Source: a bacterium
GTDB lineage: Bacteria > Bacteroidota > Bacteroidia > Flavobacteriales_D > Crocinitomicaceae
Length of the DNA: 64,000 nt
Direction: 5' to 3'
Assembly (NCBI GenBank): GCA_024742305.1
Contig: JANSYQ010000002.1
Coordinates: forward strand, 124,001 to 188,000
Each line of letters begins with the position of its first letter. The stretch's first letter is position 1. The translations under genes and the position numbers were made by a program. This document shows, one piece after another, positions 43,994-53,679 of this stretch. The notes below the pieces were generated by a model, which saw only the letters and a program-made list of their open reading frames with translations, had not been told where the DNA came from and searched no databases.

Positions 43994-46230
43994 TCTACCT
44001 TGACCAGTTTTTGAACTTGATGCCGTCCGTTTTCAATTACATGAACCAAATAAACACCCGCCGGAAGATGCTTCAAGGAAAATTGGTGGCTTTGTCCATT
44101 CTTTCGTCTCACGGAGATCTTATTGCCCTTGAAGTCCGTGAAATAGATTTCCGCTGGATGAGTCGTTTGTATGGTTACTTCATCTCTTACAGGATTGGGA
44201 ACAATGGAAAAGGAAGAGTTTTCTTCGTCCATCCCAACGAGGTCAGCAACGGCAACAACAAATTCGTCATAGTGCTCACAACCAAGGGAGTCCATGGCAT
44301 ACAGATCAATGAAATGAACACCTGCGCCTAAGTCCGATGCGATTATAACTGCCTGCGATGAATCACTTCCATTCGACCAATCATAGGTTTCAAACCCTGC
44401 AGTAGCTTGGGCGATAAGCGTATCCTCAATATCAATAATGGTATCATTCCCAGCGAATAATTCGAATTCACTCAAGACTACCACAGCCTCCAACATATCC
44501 GTTGCGCAATCACCCAAAGGTCGATATCCATGATGATAGTACACGCCACCACTCCAGTCTCTTGGGAAATAATTGTTTGCAAAATTGGCACTTACCCCGC
44601 TTCCCGTAATCATGATGAGTTCTGAAGTAGACCGCGTTTGTGGTGCTGAGACACTTTGATACGACAGATTCGAACCGGCATTCTGCATTCGGAGGTGGAT
44701 CGCTACGGTATCGCCTTGTGCTATTGATAATCCGCCGATAGGAACCGTCGTCCATTGATTGGAAGTACTCACGTTGACCATGGCATCGTCTAACAATGTC
44801 CATGCGGCTGCATTTGTCTCAAAGCCAAGATGTGTTCCCTGCTTATAAAATACCTCAACGCCTTGCATTCCTGGAGAGTTGATTTTAACATCAAAACTAT
44901 CAACGACAATACTGTCTGTAGCAACCAAGTCGAACATGGTGCCGTTGAAGTTGATGTTAGAATTGAGCGACGTAGCCAGCGATTCTTTGTAAAATAGATC
45001 GCCTCGAACTACCTGAACATAGTACAAGGAAGTTGTATCCACGAACGGTAATGTCAATAAATCATCATTGATCAATGGGGTTCCGCTTGTGTCATCGTAC
45101 CAAAACGTTTCATCTCCAATGGTCGCCAAAGCGAACAATTGAGCCATTCCGGGAACGCACAAAGTGTCGTTTAAAATATACGGATCAGGATGTCCTGATG
45201 TGACGATTTGTGTTTCCAAAACATTGTTTGAGGCAATGGAATCTAGCGAGTTGGAGATGGTGGCATTAAATTGATAATTGCCAACTTGATGGGTGTTAAA
45301 AGTGAACAGTAACGTATCAAAAGAACAGGCGGGAAGTCCGTTGGAATATTGATATGAATTTAATTCAGAAGTTGAAAACAAGGTATTTACCGACTGAAAA
45401 TCTACGGTAGTTTGAGTTGTGTCTTCTAGTCCCACATTCGCCACTACTAATTGTACTGCTGTGATGGAGTCTCCGCAAACACTAGAGCTTACTAACATAT
45501 CTAAAATGGCGTAATCAACGGTATCAGGAGGTAAAACGATACTGTCTAAAATGGATGTCTGAATAACACGATCTGCCAAAATTCCGTGCCCCACATCGTT
45601 CAAATGAACACCGTCTCCCGAATCGTAGGCAGGGTCGATGGTGTATCCCGGAGTAGCAATGGTCGACCAAAAATCAATGGTGTAAGGATTGAAATAAGCA
45701 TAAATGGAATCTTTAATTTCCCATTGTAAATCCAGTTGGGTTTGATTGCTGAAATTCCGTGGTTGTGTGGTACACACCCAAATAGGAACGTTACTTTGCT
45801 GTGCGATAGAGACTATAGTGTCTAAATTGAACATTTGCTCAGAATACGAAAAACCTAGTGCAACATCGTTGGAAGGCATATTGATGATGATGGCATCGGG
45901 ATTCTCGGTTAGAGCGGCAGTAATATTTTTTGTGGCGTCTGGTGCTGGTCGTCCGGCTGGGGGAACGTATCCCGTGGGCATAATGCGGTAGGTGTTATAG
46001 CCCCCAACTCCAAGGTTGACCACCTCGTTATTCGGGTTGATTTCCTGCAAGTAACTCGCGTAACGATTGACCCAAGCGCTGTCGGGAACAGAGGCTCCAG
46101 CTCCTGCAGACGTTGATGAACCGAGCACCACTATTTTAAAAGATTGACCCGATACACAGGCATTTTGCTGCCCCAACACGTAATTGCCAAGACTACAAAG
46201 GAAAACGAGCGATATGAAGAGTGCTCTCAT
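43990..46230 (-). CDS. T9SS-secreted SGNH/GDSL hydrolase
   Basis: A 746-residue protein with signal peptide (ending NYVLGQ) and an SGNH esterase domain in its first third: block I GSSTSAG (Ser39 or Ser40), block II GVGGYN (Gly75), block III PSNDVAL (Asn121) and the catalytic D-x-x-H in GDGVHLNDVGH (Asp206, His209). Beta-rich modules follow, and a type A sorting domain (FSIVPNPVRDEVTIQ...AGVYLVHVIENGRHQVQKLV) ends the protein. It likely deacylates polysaccharides at the cell surface or in the medium. Confidence 0.88.
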   Translation of the reverse strand: MRALFISLVFLCSLGNYVLGQQNACVSGQSFKIVVLGSSTSAGAGASVPDSAWVNRYASYLQEINPNNEVVNLGVGGYNTYRIMPTGYVPPAGRPAPDATKNITAALTENPDAIIINMPSNDVALGFSYSEQMFNLDTIVSIAQQSNVPIWVCTTQPRNFSNQTQLDLQWEIKDSIYAYFNPYTIDFWSTIATPGYTIDPAYDSGDGVHLNDVGHGILADRVIQTSILDSIVLPPDTVDYAILDMLVSSSVCGDSITAVQLVVANVGLEDTTQTTVDFQSVNTLFSTSELNSYQYSNGLPACSFDTLLFTFNTHQVGNYQFNATISNSLDSIASNNVLETQIVTSGHPDPYILNDTLCVPGMAQLFALATIGDETFWYDDTSGTPLINDDLLTLPFVDTTSLYYVQVVRGDLFYKESLATSLNSNINFNGTMFDLVATDSIVVDSFDVKINSPGMQGVEVFYKQGTHLGFETNAAAWTLLDDAMVNVSTSNQWTTVPIGGLSIAQGDTVAIHLRMQNAGSNLSYQSVSAPQTRSTSELIMITGSGVSANFANNYFPRDWSGGVYYHHGYRPLGDCATDMLEAVVVLSEFELFAGNDTIIDIEDTLIAQATAGFETYDWSNGSDSSQAVIIASDLGAGVHFIDLYAMDSLGCEHYDEFVVAVADLVGMDEENSSFSIVPNPVRDEVTIQTTHPAEIYFTDFKGNKISVRRKNGQSHQFSLKHLPAGVYLVHVIENGRHQVQKLVKVE

Positions 46231-46295
46231 AACTGCTACAAATTACAACAATTCGAGGTTTTGTAAATCAAACTTAAAGACTTTGTAAGTCATAA

Positions 46296-46439
46296 TCCTC
46301 CCCCCAGCCCCTCTGAAGGGGGAGTTGGTTCATCTACTTATTTTAATGAATTCATTTGAATTCGGAATCTTATTTTTTAACCGTTGACCATTTTTTGACG
46401 AAAATACTCGCTCCCCCTTCAGAGGGGCTGGGGGGAGGA
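46296..46439. repeat. MITE-like element with 29-bp perfect inverted repeats
   Basis: Two 29-bp arms, exact reverse complements, lie at 46296-46324 and 46411-46439 around an 86-bp spacer. The arms begin TCCTCCCCCC and are very C/G-rich against the AT-rich background. No open reading frame is inside. Confidence 0.8.
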
Positions 46440-46453
46440 CAAACAACGGCACA

Positions 46454-46531
46454 AAAAAAGCACCCGGTCATCGAGCATTGCTTTCGCCTAGTTTCAGCGA
46501 AGCAAAGCGTAGTCGAGATGGGTGCTTTTTT
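46454..46531 (-). terminator. Bidirectional terminator downstream of scoA
   Basis: 12-bp arms (AAAAAAGCACCC and its complement, 46454-46465 and 46520-46531) enclose a dispersed-repeat core. On the minus strand the hairpin is followed by a T-rich run. It ends the scoA transcript. Confidence 0.65.
46469..46520. repeat. 52-bp dispersed palindromic repeat, copy 1
   Basis: This 52-bp sequence (CATCGAGCATTGC...GTCGAGATG) recurs in inverse orientation at 54604-54655 with only two mismatches. It is imperfectly palindromic, with CGAAGC/GCTTCG-type inner pairing, a REP-like structure. Confidence 0.8.
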
Positions 46532-46550
46532 AAGTATTAGTCTTTTGAAA

Positions 46551-47249
46551 TTACGCTTTCGGGCGAACGGTGCGTTGCTCGATACGTTTTTCGAAGCTTT
46601 CTCCTTGGAAAATACGTTGCACAAAAATGCTTGGCGTATGTATTTCGTTGGGATCCAACTCACCAGCAGGAACCAATTCTTCTACTTCTGCAACGGTAAT
46701 TTTACCTGCCATGGCCATTACTGGGTTAAAGTTTCGCGCAGTCGCTTTATAAACCAAGTTCCCTTCCGTATCCCCTTTCCATGCCTTCACAATAGCAAAG
46801 TCAGCGGTTAGTGCCGATTCCAAAATGTGTGGTTTTCCATTGAATTCGCGTACTTCTTTTCCTTCCGCTACTTCTGTACCGTATCCAGCAGGCGTGAAGA
46901 AAGCAGGAATTCCAGCACCTCCAGCACGACATCTCTCCGCCAAGGAACCTTGAGGAATCAAATCTACTTCCAGCTCACCTGAAAGCATTTGTCGCTCAAA
47001 CTCATCGTTCTCACCGACATACGATGAAATCATCTTTTTAATCTGTTTTCCTTGTAGCAATAATCCCAAGCCGAAGTCATCCACTCCAGCATTGTTAGAA
47101 ATACACGTCAGGTTGTCGATGCCCAAACGCACCATTTCTTTAATGGAGTTTTCGGGAATTCCACATAGTCCAAATCCACCCAACATAAGGGTCATATTAC
47201 TTTCAATTCCTTGTAACGCTTCTTCCGCGTTTTTAACCACTTTATTCAT
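46551..47249 (-). CDS. scoA: 3-oxoacid CoA-transferase subunit A
   Basis: A 232-residue alpha subunit with the glycine-rich CoA-binding loop [59 protein letters not shown] and the C-terminal [14 protein letters not shown]. It pairs with ScoB (38111-38767) to activate acetoacetate. It starts 12 nt after the PBP1A stop codon on the same strand, so it may be read from the upstream transcript or from an embedded promoter. Confidence 0.93.
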   Translation of the reverse strand: MNKVVKNAEEALQGIESNMTLMLGGFGLCGIPENSIKEMVRLGIDNLTCISNNAGVDDFGLGLLLQGKQIKKMISSYVGENDEFERQMLSGELEVDLIPQGSLAERCRAGGAGIPAFFTPAGYGTEVAEGKEVREFNGKPHILESALTADFAIVKAWKGDTEGNLVYKATARNFNPVMAMAGKITVAEVEELVPAGELDPNEIHTPSIFVQRIFQGESFEKRIEQRTVRPKA

Positions 47250-47261
47250 GTTCTTTTCTAA

Positions 47262-49796
47262 TCAGTTTAGACCAAAATCCGGGACGTCACCACCATCGTT
47301 TTCACATTCGAAGCGCGTAGGATCATACCCTATCGGTTCTTCAAAATCTTCGGTTGATATTTTCAAATCTTTATCCTTGTAAACGGACTGCATATAATAA
47401 CCATAGATTGGTAGCGCCATTCGAGCCCCTTGTCCCCAGGTCATGCTACGGAAGCGCTCAAAACGATCTTCACCACCTGTCCAAACACCCGTAACAAGGT
47501 CAGGTGTTAGCCCAATAAACCAACCATCCGAGTTGCTTTGTGTGGTACCCGTTTTACCTGCCATTGGATGTTTGATTCCCCCCCAAGGGTGATACGTCCC
47601 TCGTAAGGAAGTACTGGTCCCGTATTGCACCACGCCTTTCATCATCTGCAATGTTCTATGGGCTACATGGGGATTCAATACTTCTTTACTATGTGGATTC
47701 GCACTGTAAATAACATTTCCATTTCTATCTTCGATTCGCAACACTGTTGTTGGCTCAACATAAATTCCTTGATTTACAAACATGGCTTGAGCAGCAACCA
47801 TGTCATGGACGGAAAGATCCATAATTCCCAAACACATGGAGGGCACTATTTGCTCCTGAGGAATGTGCAGACCTGCATCCTTACATAATTTCGCAATGTT
47901 ATTAGGTCCCGCATAACCACCCATGGTTGACATTACTGCGACCGTAATTGGGTTATTTGAAAGTGCTAAACCTCTCTCCATCGTTGCATTGGCTGGAATT
48001 TTACCAGCGGGACACCAAGCTTTGTTAACTTTTCCATTTGGGCCGTAAATATCCACACAGAATGAAGATCCTTCTTCGAATTTAGTACATGGTTTACATG
48101 TCTCCATTTGGAGTGCTGTTGCGTAAACAAAAGGCTTAATAGTTGATCCTACCTGACGCTTTCCCATTTTCACCTGATCGAATGCGAAGTGATTGAAGTC
48201 AATTCCACCGACCCACGCTTTTACAAAACCAGTGGCAGGCTCCATGGACATCAGGCTAGAGCGTAAGATGCTTTTGTAGTAACGAATAGAGTCGTCTGGA
48301 CTCATCACAGTGTCCACTTCACCTTCCCAGGTAAAGACACGCATTGGTACTGGAAAGCTGAACTCCTCTAGAATTTCTTTTTCTGAAGCACCTCTTCGCT
48401 TTAAAATTTGATAGCGCTCTGTTTGTCCGCGCCCCATTTTCATAACCGTTTTAATGGTTTTTTCATCCGTACCATTGGCGAATGGAAAGTTCTTCAGTTT
48501 TTCGTTGTTTTTATCAAATTCCTTTTGAAGCCTTCCTTTCAAATGCTTTTTCATTGCCTCCTCGGCATAACCTTGCATTTCAACGTTGATGGTGGTGTAA
48601 ATGCGCAAGCCATCGTTGTAAATGTTGTAAGGAGAGCCGTCTTTTTTGGCGTATTTGTAGGAACCATCGGGATTCTTTTGCTCGAACAATTCTGTTAAAT
48701 CGGCACGAAGGGATTCACGGAAGTACGGCGCTACCCCTTGTTTGTGGTCCACTACTTGGTAGTCAATTTCAATGGTCTTCAAACGAAGCGTATCGTACTC
48801 CTCCTGCGTGATATAGTTCTGAAGCGCCTTGTTCTTCGACTTACTATTCTTCAACCATTGTTTCAATACTTGATCTCGGCGCAAATGTGCGCGAAGACTA
48901 TCCGCTGCTCTCAACTCCTGCATTTGAGCATCCGTAACGGCCTCCATACCAATACCCTTGCTATTCGCCACAAGTGGTCGATAATTCTTGATTTGATACG
49001 AATACGGATTGTACAATGACGGGTTTTTACACATTCCTACCAGCATGGCAGCCTCCGATTTTGTCAAGTCGATAGGTTCTTTGTTGAAATACACCTTTGC
49101 TGCGTTCTCAATTCCAACGGCATTGTACAAGAAATCAAATTGATTCAAGTACATCGTAATGATTTCTTTCTTGGTGTAGCGTTCTTCCAAACGTACCGCG
49201 ATAATGTTTTCCTGAATCTTCTCGTTGATTCGCTTTCTTATTCCCGAAGTCTCATTTGGAATGGGTTTTCCAGCGGCACGCAGCGCTCTTTCCTCATCGC
49301 GTTTTTGCAACGTAAATAGGAGTTTCGCCAACTGCTGCGTAATGGTAGAGGCCCCGCCCGCTTCTCCAAAATTAGATACCGCACGCATCAAGGCTCTAAA
49401 GTCGATGCCGGCATGATCCAAGTAGCGTTCGTCCTCAGTGGCGATTAGCGCATCAATAACGTAGGGTGAAATCTCGTTGTAATCTACAGTGGTTCGGTTC
49501 ACGCTCCAATAGCGCCCCAATTCTGTTTTACCGTCATCAGCAAAAACAATAGACGCCAGAAGCTCCGGCGGATTTTCCAAAGATGCAACCGAAGGCAATT
49601 CTTCTTCCGGCTGACTGGCAAACATGTACCAAACGATGAAAATGGGAGATAATGCAAGTATCCAGCACGACACCATTAGAATCCACGTGGTTCGTTTCGT
49701 GAAACGCGTTTTCTGTTTTTTGGTACCATCACTGTTTCGCCCGGTAACCCAGTACCACACGGCTTGTAACTTCTCAGATTTCGGCTCTTTTTTCAT
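47262..49796 (-). CDS. mrcA: Penicillin-binding protein 1A, bifunctional
   Basis: An 844-residue class A PBP (ATG 49796; a TTG lies 2 codons upstream). After a cytoplasmic tail and one membrane helix (TWILMVSCWILALSPIFIVWYM), the GT51 glycosyltransferase domain has ATEDERYLDHAGIDFRALMRA and GASTITQQLAKLLF. The transpeptidase domain has the SxxK motif QVGSTIKPF, SxN (ALSNNPIT) and KTGTTQ. It polymerises and cross-links peptidoglycan. scoA follows 12 nt later. Confidence 0.93.
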   Translation of the reverse strand: MKKEPKSEKLQAVWYWVTGRNSDGTKKQKTRFTKRTTWILMVSCWILALSPIFIVWYMFASQPEEELPSVASLENPPELLASIVFADDGKTELGRYWSVNRTTVDYNEISPYVIDALIATEDERYLDHAGIDFRALMRAVSNFGEAGGASTITQQLAKLLFTLQKRDEERALRAAGKPIPNETSGIRKRINEKIQENIIAVRLEERYTKKEIITMYLNQFDFLYNAVGIENAAKVYFNKEPIDLTKSEAAMLVGMCKNPSLYNPYSYQIKNYRPLVANSKGIGMEAVTDAQMQELRAADSLRAHLRRDQVLKQWLKNSKSKNKALQNYITQEEYDTLRLKTIEIDYQVVDHKQGVAPYFRESLRADLTELFEQKNPDGSYKYAKKDGSPYNIYNDGLRIYTTINVEMQGYAEEAMKKHLKGRLQKEFDKNNEKLKNFPFANGTDEKTIKTVMKMGRGQTERYQILKRRGASEKEILEEFSFPVPMRVFTWEGEVDTVMSPDDSIRYYKSILRSSLMSMEPATGFVKAWVGGIDFNHFAFDQVKMGKRQVGSTIKPFVYATALQMETCKPCTKFEEGSSFCVDIYGPNGKVNKAWCPAGKIPANATMERGLALSNNPITVAVMSTMGGYAGPNNIAKLCKDAGLHIPQEQIVPSMCLGIMDLSVHDMVAAQAMFVNQGIYVEPTTVLRIEDRNGNVIYSANPHSKEVLNPHVAHRTLQMMKGVVQYGTSTSLRGTYHPWGGIKHPMAGKTGTTQSNSDGWFIGLTPDLVTGVWTGGEDRFERFRSMTWGQGARMALPIYGYYMQSVYKDKDLKISTEDFEEPIGYDPTRFECENDGGDVPDFGLN

Positions 49797-49856
49797 GGAC
49801 AATGAGTAGAGGGTTAAAAATAAGGATTATCGCTAATTATCTGACGCATGGAAAAA

Positions 49857-51272
49857 TCAATTGAGTACATCCTTTCGTTGACTATCGAGTTTGAGCAAGA
49901 TGAAAAGCATCATTGAAAAGGACATCATCGACGAACCTCCATAACTGAACAATGGCAGCGGAATCCCTATGACTGGGGCTAATTCGATGTTCATTCCAAT
50001 ATTCACCGCGCAATGATAGAACAGTATCATAGCAACGGAATAGGCGTACACTCTATTGAATCTTGATCGCTGACGTTCAGCTATTTTGACAATTCTTAAC
50101 ATCATAAAGATGTACATGACGACCAAAACCATCGATCCCATGAACCCCCACTCTTCTGCAAATGCGCAAAAAATGAAATCGGTTTCGCTTTCTGGAACGT
50201 GTCCAGTGCGGGTATTGGCGAGCATACTGTTTTTGTATCCGCGTCCCGTCAATCCGCCAGAACCCACAGCCGCTAAAGCACGATTTCGGTTGTAGTCTTC
50301 GCCATCTTTTGCCTCATCTGCCAATTCTTCGTCAATAATTCCAAGGAACAATTCGATACGAACTTTCTGGTGCGGCTGTAAGCTTTCAAAACCAAAGTTT
50401 ACGGCACCTGAAATCGTTGTTGACAATACAAAAGCAAGCACTGCGATAATCAGCGCACGGCCACGATCTCGCTTGCTAAGAATAAGCCGCAATAGTCCAT
50501 ATCCTAACAGGCAAAATATAAAAAGGAAAAATACCATTCCGTAGAAACCCGGAATTTCCTCACCTGGAAAAATGTCCAATGTGATTGTTTCTTTGGAAAG
50601 TAATAACGTGGTGATCGAAAGGAATATGACAACGAAAAGGATAGGGATAAAGTGCGTTCCTAGCCACGTTTGCTTGAAGCGTATACCAGGAATCCGATTG
50701 ACCACTCCTAAAATGAGTGGATCGTAGGTAATCCCCTCGCGATACATAACGAAAAGAAAAGAGGTAAACACGACGAACGTTCCGGCATCGTTCTGCAACA
50801 GAATGAGTGCCATGGGAAATAACAAAATGACATTGGTAACGAAAACCGTTCGAATATTTTGTTGATTGACATTCAGGTCGCTAAGTACTCTTGCTAGTAG
50901 TATGGCAACAGCTATTTTGGCAAACTCAGCGGGTTGAATCCCCATGTCTCCAATTCCCAACCATGAATGTGCTCCGTTCTTGGCGGGCATAAAAAGAACG
51001 ACAACTAATAGCGTGATGCTGAATCCGTATATGGGCAAGGCAAATTTCCGGTAGATATCAGAATCAATTAGGAAAACCAATAGCCCTAGGAAGAGCGAAA
51101 CTCCGACCCACATCACTTGTTTTCCATACACCATGGAAAAATCAAAAAGACTCGGATGCTCTTCGTTGTAAGCCGTGGAGTACACCGTGGCGATTCCCAT
51201 TGTCATGAAAAGAAGCACCACAAATAACAGTGGCCAATCGATACTACCTGTTAACGATTGATTCTGTCTCAT
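49857..51272 (-). CDS. rodA: RodA, SEDS peptidoglycan polymerase
   Basis: A 471-residue SEDS protein with ten or so membrane helices. Family landmarks include SWLGIGDMGIQPAEFAKIAVAI, LLQNDAGTFVVF, GRGYKNSMLANTRTGHVPESETDFIFCAFAEEWGF and LPLFSYGGSSMMS. It works with PBP2 to elongate the lateral wall. It overlaps mrdA by 4 nt at the end of the mre cluster. It is longer than average for RodA, with an extra central stretch (about 210-280). Confidence 0.93.
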   Translation of the reverse strand: MRQNQSLTGSIDWPLLFVVLLFMTMGIATVYSTAYNEEHPSLFDFSMVYGKQVMWVGVSLFLGLLVFLIDSDIYRKFALPIYGFSITLLVVVLFMPAKNGAHSWLGIGDMGIQPAEFAKIAVAILLARVLSDLNVNQQNIRTVFVTNVILLFPMALILLQNDAGTFVVFTSFLFVMYREGITYDPLILGVVNRIPGIRFKQTWLGTHFIPILFVVIFLSITTLLLSKETITLDIFPGEEIPGFYGMVFFLFIFCLLGYGLLRLILSKRDRGRALIIAVLAFVLSTTISGAVNFGFESLQPHQKVRIELFLGIIDEELADEAKDGEDYNRNRALAAVGSGGLTGRGYKNSMLANTRTGHVPESETDFIFCAFAEEWGFMGSMVLVVMYIFMMLRIVKIAERQRSRFNRVYAYSVAMILFYHCAVNIGMNIELAPVIGIPLPLFSYGGSSMMSFSMMLFILLKLDSQRKDVLN

Positions 51273-53161
51273 TCCCAGAGCGATAGTTTGGCGTCGAGAA
51301 TGCGTTTCTCCTTGGCTTCGTCTTTTACCTCGCCGTTGAGGTATTTTTCAACGATTAGACTGGCTGTTGGCGCCGCCCAAGTTCCACCACCACCGCCTGC
51401 GTTTTCAATGAAGACAGCTACGGCAATTTTCGGATCGTCCATTGGGGCGAAACAGATAAACACGGAGTGGTTCGGTCGCTTGAGTAGGTTTCCACTCTTC
51501 AAATTTCGTTGATCCTCTACCGTCCCTGTTTTACCACACATGGTAATTCCCGGAATTCGCGCCAATCTTGCGGTACCGCCTGCCTCGTGCACACAGCGTC
51601 GCATTCCTTCCACCACTGGGTCGAAGTATTTGCGATCTACCATGGTATAGTTCTTTTTTCGGAAGCGCGGAAGTGGACCGTCATCACCAATAGATTTCAC
51701 CACATGTGGCGTGATGTACCAACCACGGTTCGCCATGATTGCTGCGACATTCGCCAATTGTAGCGGGGTCAACTGCACCTCTCCCTGACCGATGGAAATG
51801 GATCGAATTGTTGAAAAACGCCAGTTGTTATGTCCGTACCATTTGTCATAATACGCAGGATCGGGAATTAGTCCGGGCGTAATACCCGTTAAGTCGGAAG
51901 GAAGTCGAACACCAAGACCAAAACTGTGCATATACTCCGCCCATTTCGCGAGTCCAATGGCGGCATCTTCATTGATGTTTTTCGACTTTTTCTGATGAAT
52001 GATTCGACGCGTAACGGCATAAAAATAAGGGTTGCACGACATCTGAACGGCTTGCGTAACGCTTTGTGCCGATGGGTGATTGTGACATCCAACTACACTC
52101 TTGTTACAAGGAAAACCCGTATTTTCTGTAATTACGCCTTCCTGCATTCCGATTAAGGACTGCAAGGTTTTAAAGGTAGAACCTGGCATGTAAGCTGAAG
52201 CCAAGGGTCGTGGATACAAAGGTTTGTTTGGATCGTTGACCAGTTCGTTATAATATTTGTTGATGTTCTTTTTACCAACGAAGTAATTCGGATCGTACGA
52301 TGGCGCCGACACAAGGGTTAAAATCTCGCCCGTTTTTGGTTCAATCGCTACAATGGCACCTTTTTTATTCTGCATGAGCTTTTCGCCATACTGCTGTAGC
52401 TCAATGTCCAACCCAAGATGAATGGGGTCTGCTTGGCGGGCGGTGGTGTCGTATTGCCCATCTTCGAACGAAGAAACCTTATTGTTCACAGCATCCTGAA
52501 CGATGTACTGAATGCCTCTTTGTCCGCGTATGTAGTCTTCGTAGTAACTCTCCAATCCCGTTCGACCTTTTAAGTCACCATTTTTGTAAAACTTTCTTGG
52601 TCCCACATCTTCGGGTCCTGCTTCAGCAACATATCCAAGTATGTTCGCAGCACTTTTGTATGGGTAATTCCGCATGCTAGACACCTCTTCCCGAAATCCG
52701 GGGAAGTTTTCTAAATGCGGAAGAATGGTCGACATTTCATCGGCGGTGAGTTCCTTGAGAAACGGGTAGGTCCTGTAGGATCGATAATTGGATTCGCGTA
52801 TTTTCTTTTGTCGGTTCCATGAAGAATCTTGCTCAATGCGAATGTTGTAGATGCGGTTTTTTACGTCTTCTTTTGTCCACCCGATGAGTTTGGCGAATGC
52901 CAATGTGTCGAAATCTTCAGGAATTTCGTCCTCACACATCATGAGGTTGTAGTAGGTTTTGTTTTCTACGACTTTCTTCCCGTTTCTATCAAAAACAACC
53001 GCTCTCGGGGGCGTTATTTCACGACGTTTTTCAGCTATTTCTTGAGCACGAAGCTTCCACGTATCATCCACTACTTGCATGTAAAATAGTTTCAGAACGT
53101 ATATAATTCCAATCAACGTTATGAACGTAATGATCACATATTTCCGACTATCGTATTTCAT
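51269..53161 (-). CDS. mrdA: Penicillin-binding protein 2
   Basis: A 630-residue class B PBP: N-terminal membrane helix (YVIITFITLIGIIYVLKLFYM), pedestal domain, then transpeptidase motifs SAYMPGSTFKTLQSL (SxxK), SCNPYFYAV (SxN) and MCGKTGTVEDQ (KTG). It cross-links the lateral wall as partner of RodA. It overlaps mreD and rodA by 4 nt each. Confidence 0.93.
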   Translation of the reverse strand: MKYDSRKYVIITFITLIGIIYVLKLFYMQVVDDTWKLRAQEIAEKRREITPPRAVVFDRNGKKVVENKTYYNLMMCEDEIPEDFDTLAFAKLIGWTKEDVKNRIYNIRIEQDSSWNRQKKIRESNYRSYRTYPFLKELTADEMSTILPHLENFPGFREEVSSMRNYPYKSAANILGYVAEAGPEDVGPRKFYKNGDLKGRTGLESYYEDYIRGQRGIQYIVQDAVNNKVSSFEDGQYDTTARQADPIHLGLDIELQQYGEKLMQNKKGAIVAIEPKTGEILTLVSAPSYDPNYFVGKKNINKYYNELVNDPNKPLYPRPLASAYMPGSTFKTLQSLIGMQEGVITENTGFPCNKSVVGCHNHPSAQSVTQAVQMSCNPYFYAVTRRIIHQKKSKNINEDAAIGLAKWAEYMHSFGLGVRLPSDLTGITPGLIPDPAYYDKWYGHNNWRFSTIRSISIGQGEVQLTPLQLANVAAIMANRGWYITPHVVKSIGDDGPLPRFRKKNYTMVDRKYFDPVVEGMRRCVHEAGGTARLARIPGITMCGKTGTVEDQRNLKSGNLLKRPNHSVFICFAPMDDPKIAVAVFIENAGGGGGTWAAPTASLIVEKYLNGEVKDEAKEKRILDAKLSLWE

Positions 53162-53679
53162 GCTTCTTTCTTCGGTTTACGTAAGAACAGTTGTTGGTAA
53201 AGAATGCAAAGGATGAAAGAGAGAGCTGCGCTGAGTCCCGTCATTTGTAGAATATACAAAATCTCTGAAATGCGGAAAATCATTAGGATAAAAAACCACA
53301 GATGATGGATGAGCAAAAGAATTCCGAAGGTCCGCAGGAACCACCCAAATCCCATTTGGAACATGTTGGTTTCCATGAGAATATCGTAACCGTCACGCGG
53401 TGCAAACAATTTGAATATTATGGGACGGAAGTACGCAAACATTACCGCTGCCGAGGCATGCATTCCGAAAGTATCGGAGAAAATATCAATTAATCCACCA
53501 AAACCAAATGCGATGAGCATGAGGTAAAAAACGTTGAGTTCAACAGGTAAGAGCAAAATGAAAATCGGGTAGATCATCATGTGAATCCCGTAACCGATTT
53601 CCAAGTAGTTCAAAATGAACACCTGTAGGATGAATAGCAAAACGAAACGAACGATATGTGTTAAAATGGTCGTATTCAT
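53158..53679 (-). CDS. mreD: Rod shape-determining protein MreD
   Basis: A 173-residue polytopic membrane protein with about five helices (LTHIVRFVLLFILQVFILNYL, MMIYPIFILLLPVELNVFYLMLIAFGFGGLIDIFSDTFGMHASA). The GLIDIFSDTFGMHA segment is typical of Bacteroidota MreD. It lies between mreC and mrdA with 4-nt overlaps on both sides. Confidence 0.85.
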   Translation of the reverse strand: MNTTILTHIVRFVLLFILQVFILNYLEIGYGIHMMIYPIFILLLPVELNVFYLMLIAFGFGGLIDIFSDTFGMHASAAVMFAYFRPIIFKLFAPRDGYDILMETNMFQMGFGWFLRTFGILLLIHHLWFFILMIFRISEILYILQMTGLSAALSFILCILYQQLFLRKPKKEA

